A stretch of 64,000 nucleotides of DNA from Streptomyces sp. NBC_01775 (GTDB lineage Bacteria > Actinomycetota > Actinomycetes > Streptomycetales > Streptomycetaceae): NCBI RefSeq assembly GCF_035917675.1, contig NZ_CP109104.1, forward strand, positions 2,232,001-2,296,000, written 5' to 3'. This document shows, piece after piece, positions 23,591-31,912 of this stretch. The stretch's first letter is position 1. Every line of letters starts with the position of its first letter. The notes beneath the pieces are model-generated. The model did no database searches. It was not told the origin of the DNA and saw only the letters and a program-made list of their open reading frames with translations. Both the position numbers and the translations under genes were made by a program.

Positions 23591-24747
23591 TGCGCAGCTT
23601 CTACCACGAGCTGATGACCACCGACTTCTCGGTCCTCACCGACCTGGCGAAGAAGTGGGGCGAAGTGGTCGACGCCATCGACGGGCTGCCGGGGCGTGTG
23701 CACAAGGAGCTGGTGAAGCCCTTGCGGGACGAGGGCTACTGGGAGGGCGCGGCGGCGCCGTACGCCTGGCAGATGATCGACGACATGCAGCGGCAGGTCC
23801 AGAAGGCCACCGATGTCGCGCGCAAGGTGAAGAAGGTGCTGGAGGACGGCGAGCACGACCTGTCCGAGCTGCGCAAGGACGTCAAGGCGGTCGTGAAGCG
23901 CGCGGAGGACGACGGCCAGGGGCTGATCGAGGTCACCTCGCACGGTGTGGTCCGCTCCACGGGCAAGGGCGCCCGGTCCCCCGGCACCACCGACATGGTC
24001 GAAAGCTTCCAGAACGAGCTGAACGGCGTCCTGCGCGGTGGCGTGTTCATCGACAGCAAGCTGGCCTACGCGCTGATGTCGAACGTCGGACTCGACCAGT
24101 GGTTCAACTCGAAGCCGAAGCACACCAACCTCGACAGCACCGGCAGCATCAGCCCGGCGGACTTCGACGCCTACACCCGCGTCATGAACGGCGAGAGCCC
24201 CCACGCCGAGCCCAACAACGCCACCCCGCGCAGTACCGGCTGGGCCTGGCTGCTGGGCAAGGGCGAGTTCGAGCCCGGCCGGGAATTCCACCAGGGCGAC
24301 AAGTTCCTCGAACAGCTCCGCAGGAGCGACAGCATGATGAACGTCCACAACGAGACGCTGGCGCAGTACAAGGAGGGCAAGCTGGAGGGCGTCTCCCGGC
24401 ACAAGATCTCCGGGCTCTCGCGCGGCGAACAGATCGAGTCCTACGTCAAGGACATGACGGGCCTCAGCGGCATCGACAACCTCTGGGGCGGCAAGACCAA
24501 CGAGGCCCAGTCGCTGCTGGGGTCCTACGCCGTGCGGTACAAGGTGATGTCCGAGGAGCCGGACGGCTCCATCGTGGTGCGCTACACGCTCAACAACGAC
24601 ACGGACATCGAGTCCTTCACCCCCGGATACGGAACGTGGCAGGAGAACCTCAACAAGGAGCAGGGCCTCGGCGCCGGCATCCACGAGAAGATGACCTGGA
24701 CCGAGCGCATCCACCCGGTCAGGGCCGAACCGGCGGACGGCAAGTGA
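23590..24747 (+). CDS. Putative WXG/LXG-like effector with novel C-terminal domain
   Basis: 385 residues from ATG 23590, overlapping the upstream stop. Residues 1-115 are helical and Lys/Glu/Asp-rich (LTDLAKKWGEVVDAIDGLP, DEGYWEGAAAPYAWQMIDDM, VARKVKKVLEDGEHDLSELR) with a W-x-G motif, as in WXG/LXG N-termini. The remaining 270 residues form a separate domain without cysteines that I do not recognise; it includes STGWAWLLGKGEFEPGREFHQG, HNETLAQYKEGK and a YTLNNDTDIESFTPGYGTW segment. The layout resembles a secreted effector whose toxic or structural domain is C-terminal. The following gene encodes a membrane-anchored protein that could be its immunity partner. All functional claims are inferred from architecture. 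Confidence 0.5.
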   Translation: MRSFYHELMTTDFSVLTDLAKKWGEVVDAIDGLPGRVHKELVKPLRDEGYWEGAAAPYAWQMIDDMQRQVQKATDVARKVKKVLEDGEHDLSELRKDVKAVVKRAEDDGQGLIEVTSHGVVRSTGKGARSPGTTDMVESFQNELNGVLRGGVFIDSKLAYALMSNVGLDQWFNSKPKHTNLDSTGSISPADFDAYTRVMNGESPHAEPNNATPRSTGWAWLLGKGEFEPGREFHQGDKFLEQLRRSDSMMNVHNETLAQYKEGKLEGVSRHKISGLSRGEQIESYVKDMTGLSGIDNLWGGKTNEAQSLLGSYAVRYKVMSEEPDGSIVVRYTLNNDTDIESFTPGYGTWQENLNKEQGLGAGIHEKMTWTERIHPVRAEPADGK

Positions 24748-24751
24748 CCCC

Positions 24752-25351
24752 GTGAACGAGAAGACCGGCGCACGCGCCCTGTGGCGCCGCGCGACCCGCA
24801 CGACCCCGCGCAAGATCGCGCTGGTCGCCGCGCTCTGCCTCCTGTATCCCGTCTCGTGCGTGGTCCTCGATGACGCCGGGGGCGCCGGGGGCGCCTGCCC
24901 CCGGCACAACCCGGACGCCACGGCCGATGCCCTGCCCGGGACGTGGAAGGGCCCGAACGGGTTGCGGTTCACGCTCGGCGCGACCTCCGAGGAGTTCCCC
25001 GACGGGCGCAGCGCGCAGGTCGGCGACGTCCGCGCACGGAACTGGCCGTTCTCCCTGGACGACCTGGACGACGAGGGCCGCGTCCGGGAGGACACCAGCG
25101 ACGGCACCGGCAGGGCACGGCAGTTCGACCACGGCAGGGGAAGCTGGGAGTTCCGCGACCAGGTGTCCACCGACGGCGACCCCTACTCGGTGGTCATGCT
25201 GGAGTTCAGCTCCGGCACCCCCGAGGACGACGTCGCGGCCGACCCCCAGTACCTCGGAGTCGGCGGCACCGAGGCCAAGCCCCTGCTCTTCGTCGAATCC
25301 GACCCGGACACCTGCCCGAGCGTGGTCTTCCACAAGGGCACGGCGGACTGA
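24752..25351 (+). CDS. Membrane-anchored or lipoprotein, putative immunity partner
   Basis: 199 residues from GTG 24752, four bases after the upstream stop. The N-terminus is basic, then hydrophobic (KIALVAALCLLYPVSC), ending in a Cys that could be lipidated although the lipobox is imperfect. The exported part begins with ALPGTWKGPNGLRFTLG and carries cysteines in ACPRHN and DTCPSVVFHKG. The GTW opening and beta-rich character resemble the extracytoplasmic domain of the membrane protein at 12221-13126. Its coupling to an effector-like gene suggests a surface immunity function, but this is inference. Confidence 0.55.
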   Translation: MNEKTGARALWRRATRTTPRKIALVAALCLLYPVSCVVLDDAGGAGGACPRHNPDATADALPGTWKGPNGLRFTLGATSEEFPDGRSAQVGDVRARNWPFSLDDLDDEGRVREDTSDGTGRARQFDHGRGSWEFRDQVSTDGDPYSVVMLEFSSGTPEDDVAADPQYLGVGGTEAKPLLFVESDPDTCPSVVFHKGTAD

Positions 25352-25414
25352 CGACCGGCCGTCCCCACCGTGCCCCGGACGGCGGCAGCCCGCCACGAGT
25401 CACAGGAGACGGAG

Positions 25415-25477
25415 GTGCGAGACCTGGTCGTCCCCGCCACGGCGGAGATCAAGAAGCGGCAGAAGTGCCGCACCTGA
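25415..25477 (+). CDS. Candidate 20-residue small ORF
   Basis: GTG 25415 is preceded by AGGAGA at a five-base spacing and opens RDLVVPATAEIKKRQKCRT before TGA. It is the only well-placed ORF between the anchored protein and the terminator. It could be a real small peptide or the tail of a decayed gene; there is no other support. Confidence 0.3.
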   Translation: MRDLVVPATAEIKKRQKCRT

Positions 25478-25499
25478 ACACGCGGGCCCCTCGTCACAA

Positions 25500-25530
25500 C
25501 GCCGCCCCGGCCGCACCGGCCGGGGCGGCG
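25500..25530. terminator. Strong bidirectional terminator between convergent operons
   Basis: A perfect 13-bp stem, CGCCGCCCCGGCC (25500-25512) with GGCCGGGGCGGCG (25518-25530), and a five-base loop. It separates the WXG-like module from the minus-strand sulfonate operon. Confidence 0.85.
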
Positions 25531-25575
25531 CGCGAGGGAGTGTCCCCTGGGGCAGGCGCTCGGCCGGTTCGCCGG

Positions 25576-26736
25576 TCAGCCGGCTACCGGAACCCGCGCT
25601 GCCGTCACCAGGCCGTCCGCCGCGCGGCGGCGCACAAGCGGGAGGACGTTCTCGCCGAACCAGTACGCCTCCTCCAGGTGGGGATAGCCGGAGAGGATGA
25701 ACTCCTCGATGCCGATGCGGCGGTACTGGTCGATGAGGTCGGCGACCTCCTGGTGGCTGCCGACCAGGGCGGTGCCCGCGCCGCCGCGTACGAGACCGAT
25801 GCCGGCCCACAGGTTCGGGTGGATCTCCAGGCCGTCGCTGCTGCCGCCGTGGAGGGCGAGCATGCGCTGCTGGCCCTCGGACTCGCTGCGGCCGAGGCCC
25901 CGTTGGGCCGCGGCGACGGCCTCGGGGGTGAAGCCGTCGAGGAGGCGGGCGGCCTCGGCCCAGGCCGCCTCGGAGGTGTCGCGGGAGATGGTGTGCAGCC
26001 GGATGCCGAACCTGGGCCTGCGGCCCTCGGCCGCCGCCAGCGCGCGTACCCGTTCGATCTTCTCGGCGACCTCGGCCGGCGGCTCGCCCCAGGTGAGGTA
26101 GACATCGGCGTGCCGCGCCGCGACGCCGAGCGCGGCCGGTGAGCTGCCACCGAAGTACACGTCGGGCACCGGCTCGGGCGGACGGGCCAGCCGGGCACCC
26201 TCGATCTGGAGGTGCTCGCCGTCCAGGTCGACCGTCTCGCCGCGCCACAGCCCCCGTACGGCGTGGAGGAACTCGCCGGTGCGGGCGTAGCGGGCGTCCT
26301 TGTCGAGGAAGTCTCCGTAGGCGCGCTGTTCGCCGCTCTCCCCGCCGGTGACGACGTTGAGCAGGAGGCGGCCTCCGGTCTGCCGCTGGTAGGTGGCGGC
26401 CATCTGGGCGCCCAGGGTGGGCGAGATGAAGCCGGGGCGGAACGCGACGAGGAACTTGAGGCGTTCGGTGTGCTGGCTGACCATCGCGGTCGTCAGCCAC
26501 GCGTCCTCGCACTGCGCGCCGGTGGGGGTCAGCGCGCCGGTGAAGCCGAGCTGTTCGGCGGCGCGGGCGATCTGGGCGAGGTAGGCGACGGACGGCGGCC
26601 GGTCGCTGCCGGCCCCGCCCAGGGGGCTGCCGTGACCGCCGCCGACGACGTGACGGCTGTCACCGCTGGTGGGCAGGAACCAGTGGAAGGTGGGGGTGGG
26701 GATGGGGCTGGAGGTCGGGGTCGGGGTGGAGCTCAT
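25576..26736 (-). CDS. ssuD: FMNH2-dependent alkanesulfonate monooxygenase
   Basis: 386 residues from ATG 26736. It cleaves alkanesulfonates to an aldehyde and sulfite using reduced flavin and O2. The bacterial-luciferase-like barrel shows FHWFLPTSGDSRHVVG, LGFTGALTPTGAQCEDAWLTTAMVS, FLVAFRPGFISPTLGAQMAATYQR and GGRLLLNVVTGGESGEQRAYGDFLDKDARYART, all close to SsuD. The catalytic Cys region TGAQCEDAW is present. A Ser/Thr/Pro extension precedes the core. Reduced FMN comes from the FMN reductase encoded just upstream, and the sulfite product feeds the sulfite reductase at 13598. Confidence 0.95.
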   Translation of the reverse strand: MSSTPTPTSSPIPTPTFHWFLPTSGDSRHVVGGGHGSPLGGAGSDRPPSVAYLAQIARAAEQLGFTGALTPTGAQCEDAWLTTAMVSQHTERLKFLVAFRPGFISPTLGAQMAATYQRQTGGRLLLNVVTGGESGEQRAYGDFLDKDARYARTGEFLHAVRGLWRGETVDLDGEHLQIEGARLARPPEPVPDVYFGGSSPAALGVAARHADVYLTWGEPPAEVAEKIERVRALAAAEGRRPRFGIRLHTISRDTSEAAWAEAARLLDGFTPEAVAAAQRGLGRSESEGQQRMLALHGGSSDGLEIHPNLWAGIGLVRGGAGTALVGSHQEVADLIDQYRRIGIEEFILSGYPHLEEAYWFGENVLPLVRRRAADGLVTAARVPVAG

Positions 26737-26789
26737 GAGGTGCGTGCTTCCTTTCAGGCCGCTGCTGAGGCCGCTGCTGAGGCTGCTTC

Positions 26790-27431
26790 TCAGGCCGCGA
26801 CGGCTTCGGCCGTCCGCTCAGCCGCGACGGCTTCCGTCGTGCGCTCGTCAGCGACGGCTTCCGTCCGCTCGGCCGGGTGCGCCGTGAGGACCTCGGCGAG
26901 CTGGGAGAGGGCCCTTTCCACGCCGTCGGCGGCGGCCGGTGCCAGCCGGATGCCGGTGCCGGTGCCGGTGCCGGTGACTTCGGGTTCGGGCGCGATGTCC
27001 TCGTCCAGGACGAACCAGCCGCGCAGCACGCTGTCGCTGCCCAGCGCGGTGAGGACGGGCCGCAGGGCGTAGTCCAGCGCGAGGACATGGGCTGGGCTCC
27101 CGCCGGTGAGCAGCGGCAGCACGTGCTTGCCCGCGAGCGCGGTCTGCGGCAGCAGGTCGAGGAAGACCTTCAGCAGCCCGCTGTAGGCCGCCTTGTAGAC
27201 GGGCGAGCCGATGACGACGGCGTCCGCCGCCGCCAGTGCGGCGACGGCCTCGGCTATGGCGGGGTCGCTCCGGTCGGCGCCCAGCAGCGCGGCCGGGGGC
27301 AGTTCGCGCAGGGACAGGTGGCGCACCCGGTGTGCCCCGTTCCTTTCCAGCCGTCCGCCGGCATGGCGCAGAAGCCGCTCGGTGCGGCCTACGGGGGTGG
27401 GGCTTCCGGTGAGGGTGAGTACGTGTGCCAC
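26790..27431 (-). CDS. ssuE: NADPH-dependent FMN reductase (SsuE-like)
   Basis: 213 residues from the GTG at 27431, preceded by AAGGAG at an eight-base spacing. The flavodoxin-like core has HVLTLTGSPTPVGRTERLLRHA (phosphate-binding loop) and AADAVVIGSPVYKAAYSGLLKVFLDLLP, then LAGKHVLPLLTGGSPAHVLALDYALRPVLTALG. This matches SsuE/MsuE. It supplies FMNH2 to SsuD, whose gene follows after 53 bases. The C-terminus carries an in-frame repeat (AERTEAVADERTTEAVAAERTAEAVAA) that looks like slippage expansion. A 187-base GC-rich gap separates it from the winged-helix gene. Confidence 0.92.
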   Translation of the reverse strand: MAHVLTLTGSPTPVGRTERLLRHAGGRLERNGAHRVRHLSLRELPPAALLGADRSDPAIAEAVAALAAADAVVIGSPVYKAAYSGLLKVFLDLLPQTALAGKHVLPLLTGGSPAHVLALDYALRPVLTALGSDSVLRGWFVLDEDIAPEPEVTGTGTGTGIRLAPAAADGVERALSQLAEVLTAHPAERTEAVADERTTEAVAAERTAEAVAA

Positions 27432-27557
27432 GGGGCGGCTCCTTGCGGTACTGGTGGGCTGGTGTGTGGGGCGGCGCCCCGGGCGCGGTGCGTGGCCGCG
27501 CACCGGCGCGGTGTGGGGGGCCGCGCCCCGGCGCCGCTGTCAGGAGGCGGGCCGGGG

Positions 27558-27618
27558 CGCGGGGCGGGGCGCCGCGCGGGGCGGGGCGCCGCGCGGGGCG
27601 GGGCGCCGCGCGGGGCGG
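27558..27618. repeat. 17-bp GC-only tandem repeats
   Basis: About three and a half copies of a 17-base unit built on GCCGCGCGGGGCGGGGC lie directly beyond the stop of the winged-helix gene (27619), inside the 187-base gap before ssuE. They can form extended GC-rich hairpins and may reduce read-through to ssuE and ssuD. Confidence 0.7.
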
Positions 27619-28122
27619 TCAGGGCGTGTACTTGTAGCCGACCCTGCGGACGGTGACGATCCGATCGCGGTGCCCGGGCCCGAGCTTGCGGCGCAGGCGC
27701 GCGATGTGGACGTCGACGGTGCGGCCGTCACCGATGTGGTGCGCGTAGCCCCACACGGCGGAGACGAGGTGCTCGCGCGAGTGCACCCGGTGCGGGTACT
27801 GGGCCAGGTGCGCGAGCAGCTCGAACTCCAGGTAGGTGAGGTCGAGTTCGTTCCCGTCGACGTGAACGGTGTGCCGCTCGCGGTCGATGTGGATGCCCTC
27901 TCCCCCGGGATCGGGGGGCGGCGCTCCGGGCGGCAGCTGCTCAGGCGCGAGCAGCTCGGACGGCGCTCCGGACGGAAGCAGTTCGGGCGGCAGGTCGTCG
28001 GGGCCGGTGCCCTCGGGGACGAGCAGCAGATAGCCGGCGGCGGTCTCCCGTACGACGCGCAGCGTGCCGGGCAGCGACGGGACGACGGGAGCGGGGGCGG
28101 GGGCGGGGGCGGGTGTGCTCAT
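27619..28122 (-). CDS. Orphan OmpR/PhoB-type winged-helix regulator
   Basis: 167 residues from the ATG at 28122, which overlaps the dioxygenase stop by four bases. Residues 1-70 are Pro/Ala-rich and show no receiver domain. The C-terminal 95 residues hold a Trans_reg_C winged helix: GIHIDRERHTVHVDGNELDLTYLEFELLAHLAQYPHRVHSREHLVSAVWGYAHHIGDGRTVDVHIARLRRKLGPGHRDRIVTVRRVGYKY. With no phosphorylation domain, it probably binds DNA constitutively or senses a ligand through the N-terminus. Embedded in the sulfonate operon, it is the best candidate for its local regulator. Confidence 0.85.
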   Translation of the reverse strand: MSTPAPAPAPAPVVPSLPGTLRVVRETAAGYLLLVPEGTGPDDLPPELLPSGAPSELLAPEQLPPGAPPPDPGGEGIHIDRERHTVHVDGNELDLTYLEFELLAHLAQYPHRVHSREHLVSAVWGYAHHIGDGRTVDVHIARLRRKLGPGHRDRIVTVRRVGYKYTP

Positions 28123-29030
28123 CGTGCCGCTCCCGCCGGGGTGTAGTGCTCGGCCTCGTCGCCCTCGACGAGGCGGCTGCGCTCGCCGTCCACGCCGACC
28201 GGGACGTCACCGGCGACGGTGACCCGGTGCAGGCGGCGGGGCAGGTCGCCGTAGTCGTCGGGTGCGTAGTGCTGGGTGATGCGGTTGTCGAAGAGCACCA
28301 GGTCGCCGGGTGCCCACGACCACCGCACGGTGTTCTCGGGCCGGGTGACGTACGCCTGGAAGATCCGCAGCAGATCGCGGGACTCCTCGCTGTTGAGCCC
28401 GACGAGCTGCTGGGCGAACCCGCCGATGAACAGGCCGCGTTCGCCGCTTTCGGGGTGCACCCGCACCACGGGGTGCTCGGTGCGCCACCGGCGGGAGGTG
28501 AAGACCTTGCGGCGCTCGGCAGCCGCCTCGCTCTTCGGCTCGGCGTAGACCGAATAGTCGAAGGCGTTGGTGTGCACGGCCCGCAGCCGGTCCGCGAACT
28601 CGCGCAGCGCCTCGGGCAGGTCCGCGTAAGCCGCCGCCGAGTTGGCGATGAGCGTGTTGCCGCCGTAGGGCGGGACGACGAGGCTGCGCAGGGTACTCGC
28701 CTTGGGCGGGGTGCGTACGAAGGTCACATCGGTGTGCCACCGGTTGGCGCGTACGCCCTCGTCACCGTCGACCGGCAGGATGTTCGGCCGGCCCTCGACG
28801 GAGGGCACGGTGGGGTGCGCGGTGGTCAGCTCGCCGAAGAGCGAGGCGAAGCGGATCTGGTCGGCGTCCTGGAGGTCCTGGTTCCGGAAGAAGAGGGCCT
28901 TGTGTTCGAGGAGTGCGGCGTTGATCTCCTCGACGAGGCTCGGGTCGAGCTGCTGGGACAGGTCGACACCGAGGATCTCCGCGCCGATACGGCCACCGAC
29001 GCGGCGGATGTCGAAGCTGGTGCTGGTCAT
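28119..29030 (-). CDS. TauD/TfdA-family Fe(II)/2-oxoglutarate dioxygenase
   Basis: 303 residues from the ATG at 29030, with AAGGA ten bases upstream. The facial triad is visible and nearly co-numbered with E. coli TauD: His99 and Asp101 in RWHTDVTF, and His254 in DNRITQHYAPDDY; Arg265/Arg269 in PRRLHRVT would bind 2-oxoglutarate. It hydroxylates a sulfonate or sulfate ester, releasing sulfite or sulfate plus an aldehyde. Sequence blocks such as GGNTLIANSAAAYADLPEAL recall AtsK-type alkylsulfatases, so the substrate may be broader than taurine. Confidence 0.88.
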   Translation of the reverse strand: MTSTSFDIRRVGGRIGAEILGVDLSQQLDPSLVEEINAALLEHKALFFRNQDLQDADQIRFASLFGELTTAHPTVPSVEGRPNILPVDGDEGVRANRWHTDVTFVRTPPKASTLRSLVVPPYGGNTLIANSAAAYADLPEALREFADRLRAVHTNAFDYSVYAEPKSEAAAERRKVFTSRRWRTEHPVVRVHPESGERGLFIGGFAQQLVGLNSEESRDLLRIFQAYVTRPENTVRWSWAPGDLVLFDNRITQHYAPDDYGDLPRRLHRVTVAGDVPVGVDGERSRLVEGDEAEHYTPAGAAR

Positions 29031-29065
29031 GAGGTGTTGTCCTTCCGTGGGAGCAGGCGTGGGGG

Positions 29066-29944
29066 TCAGGCTGCGGTGCGCCATGAGGTGAAGCGGCGCT
29101 CAAGGGCGACGAGGAACTGGTTGAAGGCCACCCCGAGCACCGAGACGGTGAGGATCCCGGCGTACATCTGCGGGATGGCGAAGTTGAACTGGGAGTTGTT
29201 GATGAGGAAGCCGAGCCCGGCCTTGGCGCCGACCATCTCGGCGGCGATGAGCACGAGGATGGCGGTGCCCCCCGCGAGCCGGATGCCGGTGAAGACGGTG
29301 GGCACGGAGGCGGGCAGGATCACCTTCTGGAACAGCCGCCAGGGCGGCAGATCCATGCTCTTGGCGAGCTTGAGCAAGGTGGGGTCGACGGTGCGTACGG
29401 CGCTGATGGTGTTGAGCAGCACGGGCCAGGTGCAGGCGAAGAGCACGATGGAGATCTTCGAGGTCTCGCCGATGCCGAGCAGCAGCACGAACACCGGCAG
29501 CAGCGCGAGCGCCGCCGTGTTGCGGAAGACCTCCAGCAGCGGGTTGAGCAGATCGGCGACGGGCTTGTACCAGCCGATCAGCAGCCCGAGGGGCACCGCG
29601 AGGGCGACGGCCAGCCCGAAGCCGCTCAGCGAGCGGACGAGGCTGGCCTGCGCGTCGTCGAGGAGCTGTCCGTCGGCGAGCAGCTCCCACCAGGCGACGG
29701 CGACCTCGGAGAACGGCGGCAGGAACACCCGGTCGGCCAGCCCGACGCGCGGTGCGGTCTCCCACAGCGCGAGCAGCGCGAGGATCGCCACCGTACGGGT
29801 CAGCGCCGTACCGGCCGGCCCGAACACGCGCCGCACGGCGGAGGGCCGCCGGGGCTCGGCGCCGGGCGGGCCGGGCGTGCGCTCCTCCGGAGCCGGGGCC
29901 TCCTGGGTGGCCGCCTCGGCGCTGGGGGTGAGGGTGGTGCTCAT
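29066..29944 (-). CDS. ssuC: Sulfonate ABC transporter permease
   Basis: 292 residues from the ATG at 29944, overlapping the ATPase stop by four bases. A charged Pro/Glu N-terminus is followed by about six membrane helices from TVAILALLALWETAP. The coupling loop is LAKSMDLPPWRLFQKVILPASVPTVFTGIRLAGG. It forms the membrane channel for the SsuA/SsuB partners encoded upstream in the operon. The C-terminal ALERRFTSWR is typical of this permease family. Confidence 0.93.
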   Translation of the reverse strand: MSTTLTPSAEAATQEAPAPEERTPGPPGAEPRRPSAVRRVFGPAGTALTRTVAILALLALWETAPRVGLADRVFLPPFSEVAVAWWELLADGQLLDDAQASLVRSLSGFGLAVALAVPLGLLIGWYKPVADLLNPLLEVFRNTAALALLPVFVLLLGIGETSKISIVLFACTWPVLLNTISAVRTVDPTLLKLAKSMDLPPWRLFQKVILPASVPTVFTGIRLAGGTAILVLIAAEMVGAKAGLGFLINNSQFNFAIPQMYAGILTVSVLGVAFNQFLVALERRFTSWRTAA

Positions 29945-30870
29945 ACGACGACCGCCTTTCCGTCCCGGGCCGACGCGTCCAGGCGCGACCGCTCCAGCTC
30001 CTGCGCGCGGCTGACCTCGTCGTGCAGCAGCTCCCAGACGCGGTGCCGGTATCCGGCGAACTCGGTGCTGGAGCGCGGGTCGTCGGTGCCGGTGCGGGCG
30101 CCCAGGCCGACGGAGACGCTCTCCTTGACCCGGCCGGGCCGGGAGGTGAGCACGGTGACGCGCTGGCCGAGCAGCACGGCCTCGTCGATGCTGTGGGTGA
30201 TGAAGACGACGGTCTTGCCCGTGCGCTCCCACACCCGCAGCAGCTCGTCCTGGAGGGACTCGCGGGTCTGTGCGTCGAGCGCGCCGAACGGCTCGTCCAT
30301 CAGCAGCACGTCGGGGTCGTAGGCGAGGCTGCGGGCGATGGCGACGCGCTGTTTCATGCCGCCGGACAGCTCGTGCGGGTGCCGCTCCGCGAAGCCCTCC
30401 AGGCCGACGAGGGAGAGGAACTCGCGGGCGCGCTCGGCCCGTTCTCCCCGGGGTACGCCGGTGGCCTCCAGGCCGAACTCGACGTTGCCGCGCGCGGTGC
30501 GCCAGGGCAGCAGCGCGTACTGCTGGAAGACGGTGCCCCGGTCGCGGCCCGGCCCGGTGACGGGTTCGCCGTTCAGCAGGATGCGTCCCGAGGTGGGCGG
30601 GGTCAGGCCGCCCAGCAGGTCGAGCAGGGTGGACTTGCCGCAGCCGCTGGGCCCGACGAGGACGCTGAACTCGCCCTCGGCGATGTCGAGATCGATGTCT
30701 TCCAGCGCGGTGAAGCGATCGGCGGGGCTCTCGGCGGAACGTCCGGGGGAGCGCCAGGCGGATCGGGTGCGGGCGCCGGCGGCGCGGGCCTTGGCACCGC
30801 GCCCGGCGCTTTCGGCGCGTACGGGGAAGGTCTTGCCGACCTTCTCGAAGCGGATCTTCGGGGTGGTCAT
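29941..30870 (-). CDS. ssuB: Sulfonate ABC transporter ATPase
   Basis: 309 residues from the ATG at 30870. Walker A is GPSGCGKSTLL, the Q-loop is FQQYALLPW, the signature LSGGMKQRVAIARSL, Walker B LLMDEPFGALDA and the switch His FITHSIDEA. An unusual Arg/Ala-rich insertion of about 35 residues lies between the first strand (FEKVGKTFPV) and TALEDIDLDIAEGEF. The C-terminal extension after SVSVGLG is longer than in E. coli SsuB. It drives sulfonate uptake with the adjacent permease. Confidence 0.93.
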   Translation of the reverse strand: MTTPKIRFEKVGKTFPVRAESAGRGAKARAAGARTRSAWRSPGRSAESPADRFTALEDIDLDIAEGEFSVLVGPSGCGKSTLLDLLGGLTPPTSGRILLNGEPVTGPGRDRGTVFQQYALLPWRTARGNVEFGLEATGVPRGERAERAREFLSLVGLEGFAERHPHELSGGMKQRVAIARSLAYDPDVLLMDEPFGALDAQTRESLQDELLRVWERTGKTVVFITHSIDEAVLLGQRVTVLTSRPGRVKESVSVGLGARTGTDDPRSSTEFAGYRHRVWELLHDEVSRAQELERSRLDASARDGKAVVV

Positions 30871-30874
30871 CGGC

Positions 30875-31912
30875 TCAGCTCCCGGAGCTGTGTCGGGCAC
30901 GGTCACGGTCGTGGCGGGGACGGTTGAACTCGTTGGTGTACATGTCGGAGACGTGAAAGCGGTCGGCCTTGAGGTCGCCGCGCTGCTCCAGCCAGCGCGA
31001 CCACATGGACAGCTCGCGCGGCACGATGCGCCCACCGGCTTCGGGGACGCCGTAGCTGCGCCAGTAGCGCAGCGGCTCGGTGTCCTCGCTGCGGTCGCGG
31101 CGGCGCACGATGCGCACCATGCGGTCGATGACCTCCTCGCGCGGGGTGCGCCGCGACCAGTCCAGGGCACGTCCCACACCGGTGACGAAGGCCCTGGCCG
31201 CGCGCGGGTGCTGGTCCAGATAGCGGTCGGACATCACATAGGTGCCGGCGCTGAAGGTGCCCAGGAGCTGATGGTCGTTGAACAGGGCCCGGATGCCGCC
31301 GTGTTCGAGGGCCTTGTCGCGGAGGATGTCGCCGAGGACGGCCACCTCTATCCGCCCCTGGCGCAGGGCCTGTTCGGTGTTGACCGGCGGCAGCGCGATC
31401 CGCTCGACCTGCCCGAGCTCCTCGGTACTGAGGCCCTTGCGCTTGAGGTAGGTGTCGAGCATGGCCTCGGAATGGCCGCCGAGCGTGTTCATCGCGACCT
31501 TCTTGCCGATCAGGTCGCGGGGCGTGCGCACAGAGCTGTCCTTGCGGACGTAGAAGCCGCTGTAGCGCTCCTTGTCGACGCCGTAGTAGCTGATGACGGC
31601 CTTCACCGGGGCCTTGGCAGCGGCCATCCTGACGACCGCGCCGTTGAAGGCGCCGCCGAAGTCGGTGTCCCCGGAGGCGGCCGACTGGATGTCCTGCGGC
31701 CCGCTGGTGGTGTTGCCGACCCACTTGAGGGTGAGGCCGTCCAGATAGCCGAGGTCATCGGCGAGCTCGGCCGGGGTGACGACCCCGGCCCAGCCCTGGT
31801 AGCGGATGGTGCTCGCCGGGACCCCTTCCCTGCCGGAGGCCCGGCCGCAGCCGGCGGCGGCGACGGCCAGCCCTGCCAGGGAGAGGAATTCCCGTCTGTG
31901 GAAACGACGCAT
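30875..31912 (-). CDS. ssuA: Sulfonate-binding lipoprotein
   Basis: 345 residues from the ATG at 31912. The signal has a twin-arginine-like RRFHRREFLSLAG followed by a lipobox AAAGCG with Cys22. The mature protein has the SsuA/NMT1 layout: YQGWAGVVTPAELADDLGYLDGLTLKWVGNTTSGPQ, DTDFGGAFNGAVVRMAAA, GKKVAMNTLGGHSEAMLDTYL and VEVAVLGD-like segments. It captures sulfonates at the surface for SsuBC. It is the first structural gene of the operon, 289 bases after the leader peptide at 32202. Confidence 0.88.
   Translation of the reverse strand: MRRFHRREFLSLAGLAVAAAGCGRASGREGVPASTIRYQGWAGVVTPAELADDLGYLDGLTLKWVGNTTSGPQDIQSAASGDTDFGGAFNGAVVRMAAAKAPVKAVISYYGVDKERYSGFYVRKDSSVRTPRDLIGKKVAMNTLGGHSEAMLDTYLKRKGLSTEELGQVERIALPPVNTEQALRQGRIEVAVLGDILRDKALEHGGIRALFNDHQLLGTFSAGTYVMSDRYLDQHPRAARAFVTGVGRALDWSRRTPREEVIDRMVRIVRRRDRSEDTEPLRYWRSYGVPEAGGRIVPRELSMWSRWLEQRGDLKADRFHVSDMYTNEFNRPRHDRDRARHSSGS

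Noticed and set aside
27558..27618. GC-rich 17-bp repeats as a possible CRISPR array
   Set aside because: Units are contiguous with no unique spacers and no cas genes are present. It is a simple tandem repeat.
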